This document shows, piece after piece, positions 17,676 through 24,868 of a stretch of 64,000 bases of DNA (within the stretch, counting starts at the first letter, position 1; every line of letters begins with the position of its first letter). The stretch lies in NCBI RefSeq assembly GCF_020447105.2, contig NZ_CP096184.1, positions 2,108,001-2,172,000 on the forward strand. The letters are read 5' to 3'. The notes under the pieces were generated by a model. It was not told where the DNA came from and did not search any database. It was given only the letters and a program-made list of their open reading frames with translations. Made by a program: the position numbers and the translations under genes. The DNA is from Demequina sp. TMPB413. Its GTDB lineage: Bacteria; Actinomycetota; Actinomycetes; Actinomycetales; Demequinaceae.

Positions 17676-18518
17676 TTACCGACGCAACGAGGCGGCCCCA
17701 CGCACCACGGCCACCACCTGCTCCACGAGCGCGCCCACGTCCCCCATCACGTCGGCGTAGCCGAAGCGCATCACCAGGTAGCCCGCAAGGAGGGCCGAGC
17801 GGTCACGCCTCCTGTCGGCGTCGAAGGCGGCGGTCAGAGCATGCGTGGCGCGCCCGTCGGTCTCCACGACGACCTTGCCCTCGACCAGAAGGTCGACTCG
17901 ACCGACACCGGGAATTGTCACCTGCGGCTGCACCTGCAGCCCCGCCGCTCGGAGCGCGACTCGGGTGCGCGTTTCCAGCAACGACTCACTCCGACCATCA
18001 CAATGGCGAGCGAGCCACCGACGGGGCCGCGCCGGCGTGTACCGAAGGCCACCAATGTCCCCCTCCAGCATCAGCCCCTTGTTCAAGGCCGAGTCCACCA
18101 TCTCGAGCTGTTCCAGGCGGGAAGCGCAGCGTGTTGCAGAGTCGATCACATCGGCCGTGCGGGGTGAATCAGGTGGAAGCCGTCTCGTCATGTGGACAAT
18201 CACCGACGCAGGCGGCCAAGCGTTGGGGCGCCCGGAACTGCGGTCATGGGCAACCGCCATGTGCAGTCGGTCATCGCGAGACGCGACAGGCAACCCGAGG
18301 TGGCGGGCTGCGGTCAAGCAGGTGGGCTCGCATCGCCACGCGATACGTGCCACCTGCACTCGATCAGCAAGCGGAACGGCGTACACCCCTTGCCGCACGC
18401 GCTCCATGGTGCCTCGCGCCACTGCGTTCGCGAGCGCCCGGTCCGCAATCCCCATGCCGACCAGCTGTTGTCGCGTCGCCACTCCGCCCAGCAACGTAAG
18501 GACTTGCTCAGGAGTCAC
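17676..18518 (-). CDS. AbiEi-like winged-helix protein with DUF559-type C-terminal domain
   Basis: About 280 residues. Residues 1-60 (GGVATRQQLVGMGIADRALA, MERVRQGVYAVP) match the AbiEi antitoxin-type N-terminal wing found in many actinobacterial proteins. The C-terminal third (RVDLLVEGKVVVETDGRATH, DADRRRDRSALLAGYLVMRF) resembles DUF559, a Vsr-like restriction-endonuclease fold with an E-x-D and R-D-R pattern. No AbiEii toxin gene is adjacent, so it is a solitary protein, not a complete type IV toxin-antitoxin pair. The start is uncertain: GTG 18518 is used because the domain begins there, but an in-frame opening extends to 18695. Function unknown. Confidence 0.68.
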   Translation of the reverse strand: MTPEQVLTLLGGVATRQQLVGMGIADRALANAVARGTMERVRQGVYAVPLADRVQVARIAWRCEPTCLTAARHLGLPVASRDDRLHMAVAHDRSSGRPNAWPPASVIVHMTRRLPPDSPRTADVIDSATRCASRLEQLEMVDSALNKGLMLEGDIGGLRYTPARPRRWLARHCDGRSESLLETRTRVALRAAGLQVQPQVTIPGVGRVDLLVEGKVVVETDGRATHALTAAFDADRRRDRSALLAGYLVMRFGYADVMGDVGALVEQVVAVVRGAASLRR

Positions 18519-18693
18519 GTGGGGAAGTGTGGCGTCGTCACCGGCTCCAGGGCTTGGTCCGTCGACGAAACTGTGGAGACAGCGGCCCTGTGGATAGCGC
18601 TGTCGGTATCGCAGACAGGCCCATGCGCTCCTCGCGCGCCTCGCACCCTCCAACAAACCGCTCGAACCCGTCCCACCTCGGCTCACTCCGCCC

Positions 18694-18776
18694 AAAACTC
18701 ACTACCCGCTCGCCGCTCCGGCGCGCGGCGACGTGCACAGCAGCCGTGCGGGCGAGTTCAGTAGTGAGTTCTTGAC
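18694..18776. repeat. Intergenic inverted repeat element, family A copy 2
   Basis: Left arm AAAACTCACTAC (18694-18705) and right arm GTAGTGAGTTCTTGAC (18761-18776) pair with one or two mismatches. An inner CTCGCC / GGCGAG pair continues the stem. Total 83 bp, centre unrelated to copy 1. It lies between two minus-strand genes. Confidence 0.75.
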
Positions 18777-18781
18777 CGGAC

Positions 18782-18905
18782 CGGGGCGGGAAGAAGCCCA
18801 AGGGGGCCGGACGGGGGCGGGAAGAAGCCCAAGGGGGCCGGACGGGGGCGGGAAGAGGCCCCGCCGGGGCGGGACGGGGGCAGGAAGAGGCCCCACGGGG
18901 CGGGA
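18782..18905. repeat. G-rich 31-bp tandem repeat
   Basis: About four copies of a unit containing GGGCGGGAAGAAGCCC and GGGGGCCGGACG, with periods of 31, 31 and 32 bp; the later copies vary (AAGAGG for AAGAAG). The plus strand carries many runs of three to five G, so G-quadruplex formation is possible. With element A2 it accounts for most of the 459-bp gap. The remaining 70 bp before 18978 shows nothing recognisable. Confidence 0.7.
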
Positions 18906-18977
18906 AACAAGGGCGGAAGTGGGCAAGGACAGGGGCAGGCCGCGGGGAATGCGTGGGACGCGCTACAGAGCCGTCGG

Positions 18978-19331
18978 CTAGGCCCACCCGAGCGCATGCA
19001 GGCGGTCATCATCGATGCCAAAGTGGTGCGCGATCTCGTGCACCACCGTGACGGCAACCTCTTCGCGCACCTCATCGGGACTGTCGCACACCTTCAGGGT
19101 CGGATTGCGGTAGATGAAGATGCGATCAGGGAGCTCGCCGAAGCCCCAGTCGGCACCCCTGTCCGTCAGCGAGACGCCGTCGTATAGGCCCAGCAACTCC
19201 GGCTCACCATCGGGCGAATCGTCCTCGATCAAGATCACGACGTTGTCCATCAAGTCCAGTAGCTCGGCTGGCACCATGTCGAGCGCGTCATCGACCGCTT
19301 GCTCGAAATCTTCTGCCGACATGGAGACCAT
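18978..19331 (-). CDS. Metallopeptidase family protein (zincin-like, HExxH)
   Basis: About 117 residues. The zinc motif HEIAHHFGI is at residues 98-106 near the C-terminus, preceded by an acidic N-terminal half (DALDMVPAELLDLMDNVVIL) and IFIYRNPTL. This matches the small zincin-like metallopeptidase family PF06262 (DUF1025), common in actinobacteria and of unknown substrate. The third zinc ligand is probably supplied by Asp/His residues after the motif. ATG 19331 or 19322 starts the protein; longer in-frame openings run into the tRNA region. The gene points away from the tRNA cluster. Confidence 0.8.
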   Translation of the reverse strand: MVSMSAEDFEQAVDDALDMVPAELLDLMDNVVILIEDDSPDGEPELLGLYDGVSLTDRGADWGFGELPDRIFIYRNPTLKVCDSPDEVREEVAVTVVHEIAHHFGIDDDRLHALGWA

Positions 19332-19400
19332 GACCCCATTGTGTCCCACCCGTGGGTGGACCCACCCTCCGACTACCCCTATCATTGACACTTGGCTCAA

Positions 19401-19473
19401 GCCCCTATCGTCTAGTGGCCTAGGACGCCGCCCTTTCACGGCGGTAGCACGGGTTCGAATCCCGTTGGGGGTA
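19401..19473 (+). tRNA. tRNA-Glu (anticodon TTC)
   Basis: A 73-nt cloverleaf. Acceptor GCCCCTA pairs with TGGGGGT (two G-U pairs), the anticodon loop is CTTTCAC with stem CCGCC/GGCGG, and the T-arm is ACGGG-TTCGAAT-CCCGT. CCA is not encoded. First of three tRNAs. Confidence 0.95.
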
Positions 19474-19536
19474 CTGGGTGTCGGCTGTCATGGTCTACAC
19501 TTTCTCTGGTCTTGTTCCGCTCCGGCGGGACGTCAA

Positions 19537-19610
19537 GGCCCTGTAGCGCAGTTGGTTAGCGCGCCGCCCTGTCACGGCGGAGGTCGCGGGTTCAAGTCCC
19601 GTCAGGGTCG
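19537..19610 (+). tRNA. tRNA-Asp (anticodon GTC)
   Basis: A 74-nt cloverleaf. Acceptor GGCCCTG pairs with CAGGGTC, the anticodon loop is CTGTCAC, and the T-arm is GCGGG-TTCAAGT-CCCGT. CCA is not encoded. A strong hairpin terminator follows 7 bp later. Confidence 0.95.
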
Positions 19611-19617
19611 CGGGTAT

Positions 19618-19647
19618 GAATGCCCCTCTTATCCAAGAGGGGCATTC
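19618..19647 (+). terminator. Terminator after tRNA-Asp
   Basis: GAATGCCCCTCTT (19618-19630) and AAGAGGGGCATTC (19635-19647) form a perfect 13-bp stem with a 4-nt loop. tRNA-Phe must therefore have its own promoter. Confidence 0.85.
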
Positions 19648-19692
19648 GTCTCAAAGGGGGGTGCGGTCTCTCGCCGATGCCGCGCTCCTTGA

Positions 19693-19768
19693 GGCTCTGT
19701 AGCTCAGTTGGTAGAGCGCACGACTGAAAATCGTGAGGTCACGGGATCGACGCCCGTCGGAGCCACCA
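19693..19768 (+). tRNA. tRNA-Phe (anticodon GAA)
   Basis: Acceptor GGCTCTG pairs with CGGAGCC, discriminator A is at 19765, and CCA is encoded at 19766-19768, unlike the two tRNAs before it. The anticodon loop is CTGAAAA. The T-arm ACGGG-ATCGACG-CCCGT has A in place of the usual first T of the loop. Confidence 0.95.
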
Positions 19769-19788
19769 CAAGAAGCCCCGCCGCTGCG

Positions 19789-20877
19789 CTACCCCTCGCC
19801 CCACGCGGCGGCGGCTGCGGCCCCCGCGGCCCGGAGCCAGAAGGCCGGGCGTGCAAGAGCATCAGCACCTGAGCCAGCCAAGTCTATGAGCGAGAGCGCC
19901 TGTACGGGTGGCTGCTCCGCGACTTGGCCAGCGATGACGGCGGCACGTGTGCCCAGGCGCCCGGCCGCGGTCAGCACCTCGCCCACCACCTTGCCGCCCG
20001 ACGACTGCGCGTCGTACCGGCCCTCGCCGGTGATGACTAGGTCGATGTGAGCGAGCGCGGCCGAGAGCCCGGTCAGGCGCTGGATGTAGGCGGCTCCCGA
20101 CTCGATGCGCGCGCCCCAAAGCGTCGCGAACCCGAAAGCCGTGCCTCCCGCCGCACCCGCGCCTCGAGCGTCGAGGTCGCCACCCAGCACCAGCGCGTAG
20201 TGACGCAGGGCGGCGTCGAGCACCTGCACGTCGGCCGAGGATGCCCCCTTCTGCGGACCAAAGACCTCCGCAGCTCCCTCGGGCCCAAGAAGGGGCGCGG
20301 TCACGTCGGTGAGCATCGTCACGCCGCCCGGGGGCGGCGGACGGAGTTCCGAGTTGTCGCGCATGTGCAGATCGGCAAGCGCGGCCCCGCCAGGGCCAAG
20401 AGGCGCACCTGAAGCATCCGTCAGTCGGAGGCCCAAAGTCATCAGCGCACCCGCACCCCCGTCGGTCGACGCCGATCCTCCAAGCGCCAGCACCAGTCGA
20501 GTCGCTCCTGCATCCAGCGCAGCGCCGATGGTCTGGCCGAAGCCGCGCGTGGAGGCCCTCAGGGCGTCGTGCTCGGCCATGAGCGGCAGCCCGCACATCT
20601 GAGCGAGTTCGACGACGGCTACGCCATCGGGCAACACCAGCCACTCACCACGGGTCGGTCTGCCGTCCGGGCCGTCGACGGGGAAGGTGCCGCGGCGTTG
20701 CGCACCCGGGATGCAGGCCTCGATCGCGTCGAGCGTTCCCTCGCCGCCGTCGGCTTGGGGCATGAGCTCCACGTCGTCGCTCGGCCGTACTTCAAGCCAC
20801 CCATCCGCGATAGCCCTGGCCGCAGCGTCGGCCGCTATCGAGCCCTTAAAGGAGTCAGGCGCTATCGCGACTCTCAT
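19789..20877 (-). CDS. Glycerate kinase (GarK/GlxK type I)
   Basis: 362 residues, matching the family that phosphorylates D-glycerate with ATP. The N-terminus MRVAIAPDSFKGSIAADAAA is diagnostic, followed by MPQADGGEGTLDAI, LALGGSASTDGGAGAL, VFGPQKGASS and LVITGEGRYDAQSSGGK. The last residues are an Ala-rich low-complexity tail. It is a single gene between tRNA-Phe and a holin-like gene, with no glycolate or tartrate genes nearby, so it probably serves general glycerate salvage. Confidence 0.93.
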   Translation of the reverse strand: MRVAIAPDSFKGSIAADAAARAIADGWLEVRPSDDVELMPQADGGEGTLDAIEACIPGAQRRGTFPVDGPDGRPTRGEWLVLPDGVAVVELAQMCGLPLMAEHDALRASTRGFGQTIGAALDAGATRLVLALGGSASTDGGAGALMTLGLRLTDASGAPLGPGGAALADLHMRDNSELRPPPPGGVTMLTDVTAPLLGPEGAAEVFGPQKGASSADVQVLDAALRHYALVLGGDLDARGAGAAGGTAFGFATLWGARIESGAAYIQRLTGLSAALAHIDLVITGEGRYDAQSSGGKVVGEVLTAAGRLGTRAAVIAGQVAEQPPVQALSLIDLAGSGADALARPAFWLRAAGAAAAAAWGEG

Positions 20878-20988
20878 ACCGGGAGTCTAGGCGGGCACGC
20901 CTCGCTTCCGATGGGCGGAATCTCCCGGCGCGTTTGCGCATAGCCCCCGAAACACGCTGTACTGGAGTCTTCAGTCCTAGGAGGAACT

Positions 20989-21369
20989 ATGAAGACCGGC
21001 GGCTTTGGCAAGTACCTGGTGAACGCACTGGTGGCGGCCTTCGCGGGCCAAGCTGTGGGGATTCTGCGCACCGAGCTGGACGACGCGAAGACCGAGATGC
21101 AGCAGAAGGCCAAGGGCATCGGGATCGGTGTCGGCCTCGTCGCTGCGGCCACGTCGTTCCTGTTCTTTTCCCTCGCAGTGTTCCTGGCCGCCGCAGTGAT
21201 TGGCCTCGCGCAGGTCTGGCCGGCGTGGCTCGCCGCTCTGGTGGTCGGAGGCGGCCTCTTGCTCATCGCCGGCATTCTGATCGGTGTGGGTGTCTCCAAG
21301 ATCAAAGAGAACAAGGACCTGAAGCCCGAGCGGGCCATCACCAGTCTGCGTCGCTACTTCGGTAGTTAA
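20989..21369 (+). CDS. Phage-holin-like membrane protein (PF07332 type)
   Basis: 126 residues. A cytoplasmic amphipathic N-terminus (LRTELDDAKTEMQQKAKG) is followed by two transmembrane helices (residues about 45-70 and 75-100) and a short Lys-rich tail (SKIKENKDLKPERAI). This is the actinobacterial holin-X/DUF1469 layout, a housekeeping gene with no phage genes around it. An AGGAGG site precedes the ATG. Its TAA stop overlaps the TAA of the convergent EamA gene in the shared TTAA. Function unknown. Confidence 0.8.
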   Translation: MKTGGFGKYLVNALVAAFAGQAVGILRTELDDAKTEMQQKAKGIGIGVGLVAAATSFLFFSLAVFLAAAVIGLAQVWPAWLAALVVGGGLLLIAGILIGVGVSKIKENKDLKPERAITSLRRYFGS

Positions 21370-22331
21370 GCCACGTCGACAGAGGGCGCTCCCGGCGGAG
21401 TCGCCGCTGGCGGGGGTATGCGCTTGGGCCGGGTCCGGCCAGCCAGCCAGACGCCGACGAACACGACGGCGGCGCCCACCGGCTCGTACCACTGAAGGCC
21501 CTCTCCCAGGATGGTGACTCCGAGCACCGTCGCGACCACCGGCACCAAGAACGTCACCGACGTCGCGGCCGTGGCACCCGCGAGCTTCACCACCTTCCAG
21601 AACATGACGTAGGCGAACGAGGTGCCGAGCACGCCGAGCGCCAGCAACCCCCACAGCGGCGCCCCTGTGAGCGAGAACGCTCCCGGTTCGGGCGCCCCCG
21701 AGAAGACGGCCACCGGGGCAAGCATGACGGCCGAGACTCCTACCTGGGTCATCGACAGGCCGGCCGGGCCAGCGCTCACCCGGGTGAGCAACATGCGCGA
21801 CAACGTGCCCCCAATCCCATAGAACGCGGTCGCCGTCAGCATCAGGACAGTGCCGCTCAAGGAAAATTCGCTGACGTCCCACGCGCCCACGAGCACTGCG
21901 ATGCCCGCCGCTCCCACGAGGAGACCAACAAGTTGGGCGCGCGTCGTCCGTTCGGCAGGGATGAGGAGCGCCACAAAGAGTGCCGTCCACAGGGGCGTGG
22001 TGGCGTTGAGCAGGCTCGCGAGGATCGACGTGATGTGTTGCTCCGCCATCGGGATCAGCACCATCGGCACGCCCGACATGCACACGGCGACCACCGAGAT
22101 CGCTCCCACTTGCTTGAGGGTGAGACGCGGCCACCGGCGCGACAGCGCGACCATACCGACGAGTACGACGGCACCGACCGCCAACCGCCCAAAGCCCACT
22201 TGGGCCGGCGTGAACGCCTCGAGGCCCATCTTGATGAACAAGAACGAGGATCCCCATCCGAGCGCCGCCACGACAAGGGAGGGCATCCAGGCCCGCATGG
22301 GGGCGTGCTCAACGGGCGCGACGGTGCTCAT
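21366..22331 (-). CDS. EamA/DMT family transporter
   Basis: 321 residues with ten hydrophobic helices in two EamA repeats. The first begins PSLVVAALGWGSSFLFIKMG, and the second contains SLSGTVLMLTATAFYGIGGT and WGLLALGVLGTSFAYVMFWK. These proteins export amino acids or other metabolites; the substrate is not predictable. The ATG overlaps the stop of the ogt-like gene by 4 bp, so the two form a small operon. The 3' end meets the holin-like gene head-on in TTAA. Confidence 0.88.
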   Translation of the reverse strand: MSTVAPVEHAPMRAWMPSLVVAALGWGSSFLFIKMGLEAFTPAQVGFGRLAVGAVVLVGMVALSRRWPRLTLKQVGAISVVAVCMSGVPMVLIPMAEQHITSILASLLNATTPLWTALFVALLIPAERTTRAQLVGLLVGAAGIAVLVGAWDVSEFSLSGTVLMLTATAFYGIGGTLSRMLLTRVSAGPAGLSMTQVGVSAVMLAPVAVFSGAPEPGAFSLTGAPLWGLLALGVLGTSFAYVMFWKVVKLAGATAATSVTFLVPVVATVLGVTILGEGLQWYEPVGAAVVFVGVWLAGRTRPKRIPPPAATPPGAPSVDVA

Positions 22332-22903
22332 CGGACCCCACCCGTCGGCGCCAAGGCATCCGGACTAGCTTCTTGGCCGGCGCGCAGTACGGCGGCGTCG
22401 CCCCAGCCCGCCTCAAAAGCCAGCAACGCCGCCTTGATTCCCGGCCCACCAGGCCCGTACTGTCCCAGCCTCCCGCCCGACGCGATCACCCTGTGACATG
22501 GCACGAACAACGCGATCGAGTTGTGACCACACGCCGTACCGGCGGCGCGCATCGCTCGCGGCCTTCCCGCTGCAGCGGCCACCTCCTGATACGAGACGGG
22601 CTCGCCCGCCACGATGCCGCGCGTTGCTTGCCACACCTCTTGAAAGAACGGGCCGCCTGCTTGCGCGACCGGCACCTGGGACAGCGGCGCGGCGTCGGCG
22701 TCAAGCCATGCTCCAACGGCCTCCTCAACGTGCGGAAGCGAGCCTTCCGCCCAGCCCTCTGCGGCCAGGCCCGCCGGCAGCAGTGCGGCCACGTGAGCAG
22801 GAGGTCGGAACCCAGCGGCGCGCACCACGCCGTTGGCATCGGCAAAGACGCTCAGGCTGCCCACCGGTGTGTCGAAGCGCTGATGCGCCAAACCAACATT
22901 CAT
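22328..22903 (-). CDS. ogt: Methylated-DNA--[protein]-cysteine S-methyltransferase
   Basis: 191 residues. The acceptor-cysteine motif PCHRV (in ALFVPCHRVIASGG) and the DNA-binding region VSYQEVAAAAGRPRAMRAAG identify an O6-alkylguanine-DNA alkyltransferase, a suicide repair enzyme. The N-terminal domain is short, as in Ogt. A C-terminal extension of about 25 residues follows the core. It is first in a two-gene unit with the EamA gene, coupled by a 4-bp overlap. Confidence 0.92.
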   Translation of the reverse strand: MNVGLAHQRFDTPVGSLSVFADANGVVRAAGFRPPAHVAALLPAGLAAEGWAEGSLPHVEEAVGAWLDADAAPLSQVPVAQAGGPFFQEVWQATRGIVAGEPVSYQEVAAAAGRPRAMRAAGTACGHNSIALFVPCHRVIASGGRLGQYGPGGPGIKAALLAFEAGWGDAAVLRAGQEASPDALAPTGGVR

Positions 22904-23032
22904 GGGGCAACATTACGGCCGCTGTCAGACACGCGACGGAGGCCGCTTGCCCTCAAGGTGGCACCCTTTGTGCAGGCAACGCGGGTGGTAGTCCCCGCCC
23001 CAGCGTCGGCGTCGTCCCCAGGGCAAAGAGAA

Positions 23033-23061
23033 CGGCCCCCGCCCTTGGAGGACGGGGGCCG
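23033..23061 (-). terminator. Terminator of bldC
   Basis: CGGCCCCCG (23033-23041) and CGGGGGCCG (23053-23061) form a 9-bp GC stem with an 11-nt loop, 17 bp past the bldC stop on the minus strand. Confidence 0.7.
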
Positions 23062-23077
23062 CTGTGACTTGCGAATG

Positions 23078-23287
23078 CTAAGCGGAGTGAGCCTGTTCCT
23101 GCGCCTCAGCGAGCAAGGAGCGGACCTCCAGCTCGCGGAAACGCCGGTGACCACCCAGCGTGCGGATCGAAGAGAGCTTGCCAACCTTGGCCCATCGGGT
23201 CACGGTCTTAGGGTCTACGCGGAAAATCGCGGCGACCTCACTTGGCGTGAGCAGCTTCTCCGGGTCATGGAGAGTATCAGCCATCAT
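23078..23287 (-). CDS. bldC: BldC-type developmental regulator
   Basis: 69 residues, nearly all one MerR-like winged helix: LLTPSEVAAIFRVDPKTVTR WAKVGKLSSIRTLGGHRRFR. This is almost the same as Streptomyces BldC, which binds head-to-tail to AT-rich direct repeats and controls the switch from growth to development. In non-sporulating relatives its targets are unknown. It is divergent from the DUF3073 gene, and this pair next to purM-purF is a common actinobacterial arrangement. A hairpin terminator follows it. Confidence 0.94.
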   Translation of the reverse strand: MMADTLHDPEKLLTPSEVAAIFRVDPKTVTRWAKVGKLSSIRTLGGHRRFRELEVRSLLAEAQEQAHSA

Positions 23288-23506
23288 TTTCTTTCCCTCA
23301 GTTGTGCCAGGAGCCCTGCGGGCATCGTCGCCCCATGAGACTCTTGACTCATACGATTATGACGCGGTTCCTGAAAGATTTCCTTTTTTTGTCGGTATGT
23401 CTAGAGATTCGCGACTGGTCGAATGAAGGTTGTAGAGTATCGACAGGACTCGAGGCCGAGGACCGCAGTTCTGCGTGTCCTCAGTAGTCAGAAGGGACGG
23501 GCGATC

Positions 23507-23680
23507 ATGGGGCGCGGCCGTCAGAAGGCAAAAGACGCGAAGATTGCGCGGCAGCTTAAGTACACCGACCACAGCAGTGATCTGCGTGAGTTGGAACGTG
23601 AGCTCATCGGTCGGCCGAGCGTGCCCGCGCAACCGTCAGAGGATGACCGACGCGATCGTTGGGCCGACGACGACGACTAG
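23507..23680 (+). CDS. DUF3073 family protein
   Basis: 57 residues, highly charged: MGRGRQKAKDAKIARQLKYT, then a helical LRELERELIG and a very acidic end (SEDDRRDRWADDDD). This is the actinobacterial DUF3073 family, found near bldC and purine genes; function unknown. The ATG at 23507 has GAAGGGA upstream. The longer frame back to 23423 lies in the divergent promoter region and is unlikely. It is convergent with purM across 45 bp. Confidence 0.88.
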   Translation: MGRGRQKAKDAKIARQLKYTDHSSDLRELERELIGRPSVPAQPSEDDRRDRWADDDD

Positions 23681-23725
23681 CGTCGACGTTCGGACACTAC
23701 GACGAGGACGGCGCCACGAGCGCCG

Positions 23726-24868
23726 CTAGTAGCGGTACGTGCCGCTGAGGTACACCGCTCCGCCGCGGACTCCCTTGGCGCCGCGGATCGTGTCAGGCGA
23801 CTCAGTGCGCGCATCGTCAGCCACGACGGCCCCCAGTACCCATGCGGGCACGCCAGCCGCTGCTGACGCCGCCATCAACGCGTCTGCGTCCTCTGGAGCC
23901 ACCAAGACGACCATGCCGACTCCCATGTTGAGCGTCGACTCGAGGTCGTTCCAAGGCACACGCCCAGCAGCCTGGACCGCCGCGAACACGGCGGGGAGGT
24001 CCCATGCGTCGCGCGCCACGTGCGCCGCCAGCCCCGACGGCATGACGCGAGCGACGTTCGCCGCAAGCCCGCCTCCGGTGACGTGAGAGAACGCGCGCAG
24101 CCCGGGGATCGAGGAGGCGAGCTCCACGCACAGTCGAGCGTAGATCCGAGTGGGCTCGAGCAACTCAGCACCCACCGAGCGGCCGAGCTCAGGAACTTGC
24201 GTATCGAGAGTCCAACCCGCGTGGTCGACCACCTTGCGCACCAGGGAGTATCCGTTGGAATGCAGCCCTGATGACGCCATCGCCACGACCACGTCGCCCT
24301 CTCGCACGCGCTCGGGACCGAGCAGCAAGTCGGCCTCCACCACGCCGATGGCTGCGCCCGCGACGTCGTAGTCGTCAGGCTCCATGACTCCAGGGTGCTC
24401 CGCAGTTTCGCCGCCCACGAGGGCTGTGCCTGCCATCTCACAACCGATCGCGATACCGCGGACGATGTCGGCGATCCGCTCGGGCACCACCTTGCCGCAG
24501 GCGATGTAGTCGGTCATGACGAGCGGCTTCGCGCCACACACCACAATGTCGTCGACGACCATCGCGACAAGGTCTTGGCCGATCGTGTCATGCACGCCCA
24601 TCTGCCGCGCGATCACGATCTTGGTGCCGACGCCGTCGGTCGAGGAGGCGAGCAACGGCCGGCGATAGTCCTTGAGGGCCGAGGCGTCGAACAGCCCGGC
24701 GAACGCGCCGATACCGCCGAGCACCTCCGGTCCGTGGGTGCGGGCAACCGCGTCCTTCATGAGCTCGACGGCCTTGTCTCCAGCGTGGGTGTCGACACCG
24801 GCGTCGGAGTACGTGATTCCGCCTGCCTTCTCCTGACGGCCCTGGCTGGCCGCACCGCCGCCCGTCAC
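23726..24868 (-). CDS. purM: Phosphoribosylformylglycinamidine cyclo-ligase (AIR synthase)
   Basis: 380-residue enzyme of de novo purine synthesis that closes the imidazole ring (FGAM to AIR, ATP-dependent). Motifs: LLASSTDGVGTKIVIARQMG, DDIVVCGAKPLVMTDYIACG, ALVGGETAEHPGVM, SSGLHSNGYSLVRKV and HVTGGGLAANVARV. The GTG at 24868 overlaps the purF stop by 4 bp (GTGA) and starts a normal-length protein; the opening to 24940 lies inside purF. It is the last gene of the membrane protein-purF-purM unit, and a small hairpin (CGGCGC/GCGCCG, 23709-23725) may end the transcript. Confidence 0.96.
   Translation of the reverse strand: MTGGGAASQGRQEKAGGITYSDAGVDTHAGDKAVELMKDAVARTHGPEVLGGIGAFAGLFDASALKDYRRPLLASSTDGVGTKIVIARQMGVHDTIGQDLVAMVVDDIVVCGAKPLVMTDYIACGKVVPERIADIVRGIAIGCEMAGTALVGGETAEHPGVMEPDDYDVAGAAIGVVEADLLLGPERVREGDVVVAMASSGLHSNGYSLVRKVVDHAGWTLDTQVPELGRSVGAELLEPTRIYARLCVELASSIPGLRAFSHVTGGGLAANVARVMPSGLAAHVARDAWDLPAVFAAVQAAGRVPWNDLESTLNMGVGMVVLVAPEDADALMAASAAAGVPAWVLGAVVADDARTESPDTIRGAKGVRGGAVYLSGTYRY

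Noticed and set aside
17676-18518. Complete type IV toxin-antitoxin system
   Set aside because: No AbiEii nucleotidyltransferase gene on either side, and the C-terminal domain is nuclease-like rather than an antitoxin C-terminus.
18519-18695. Longer N-terminus for the AbiEi-like protein
   Set aside because: The added residues are Arg/Gly-rich and low in complexity, and no ribosome site supports them.
19401-19768. tRNA cluster as an integration hotspot
   Set aside because: No integrase or attachment-site duplication of tRNA 3' ends, and neighbouring genes have the same composition as the rest of the window.
20989-21369. Holin-like gene as sign of a prophage
   Set aside because: No lysin, capsid, terminase or integrase nearby; this family is a housekeeping gene in actinobacteria.
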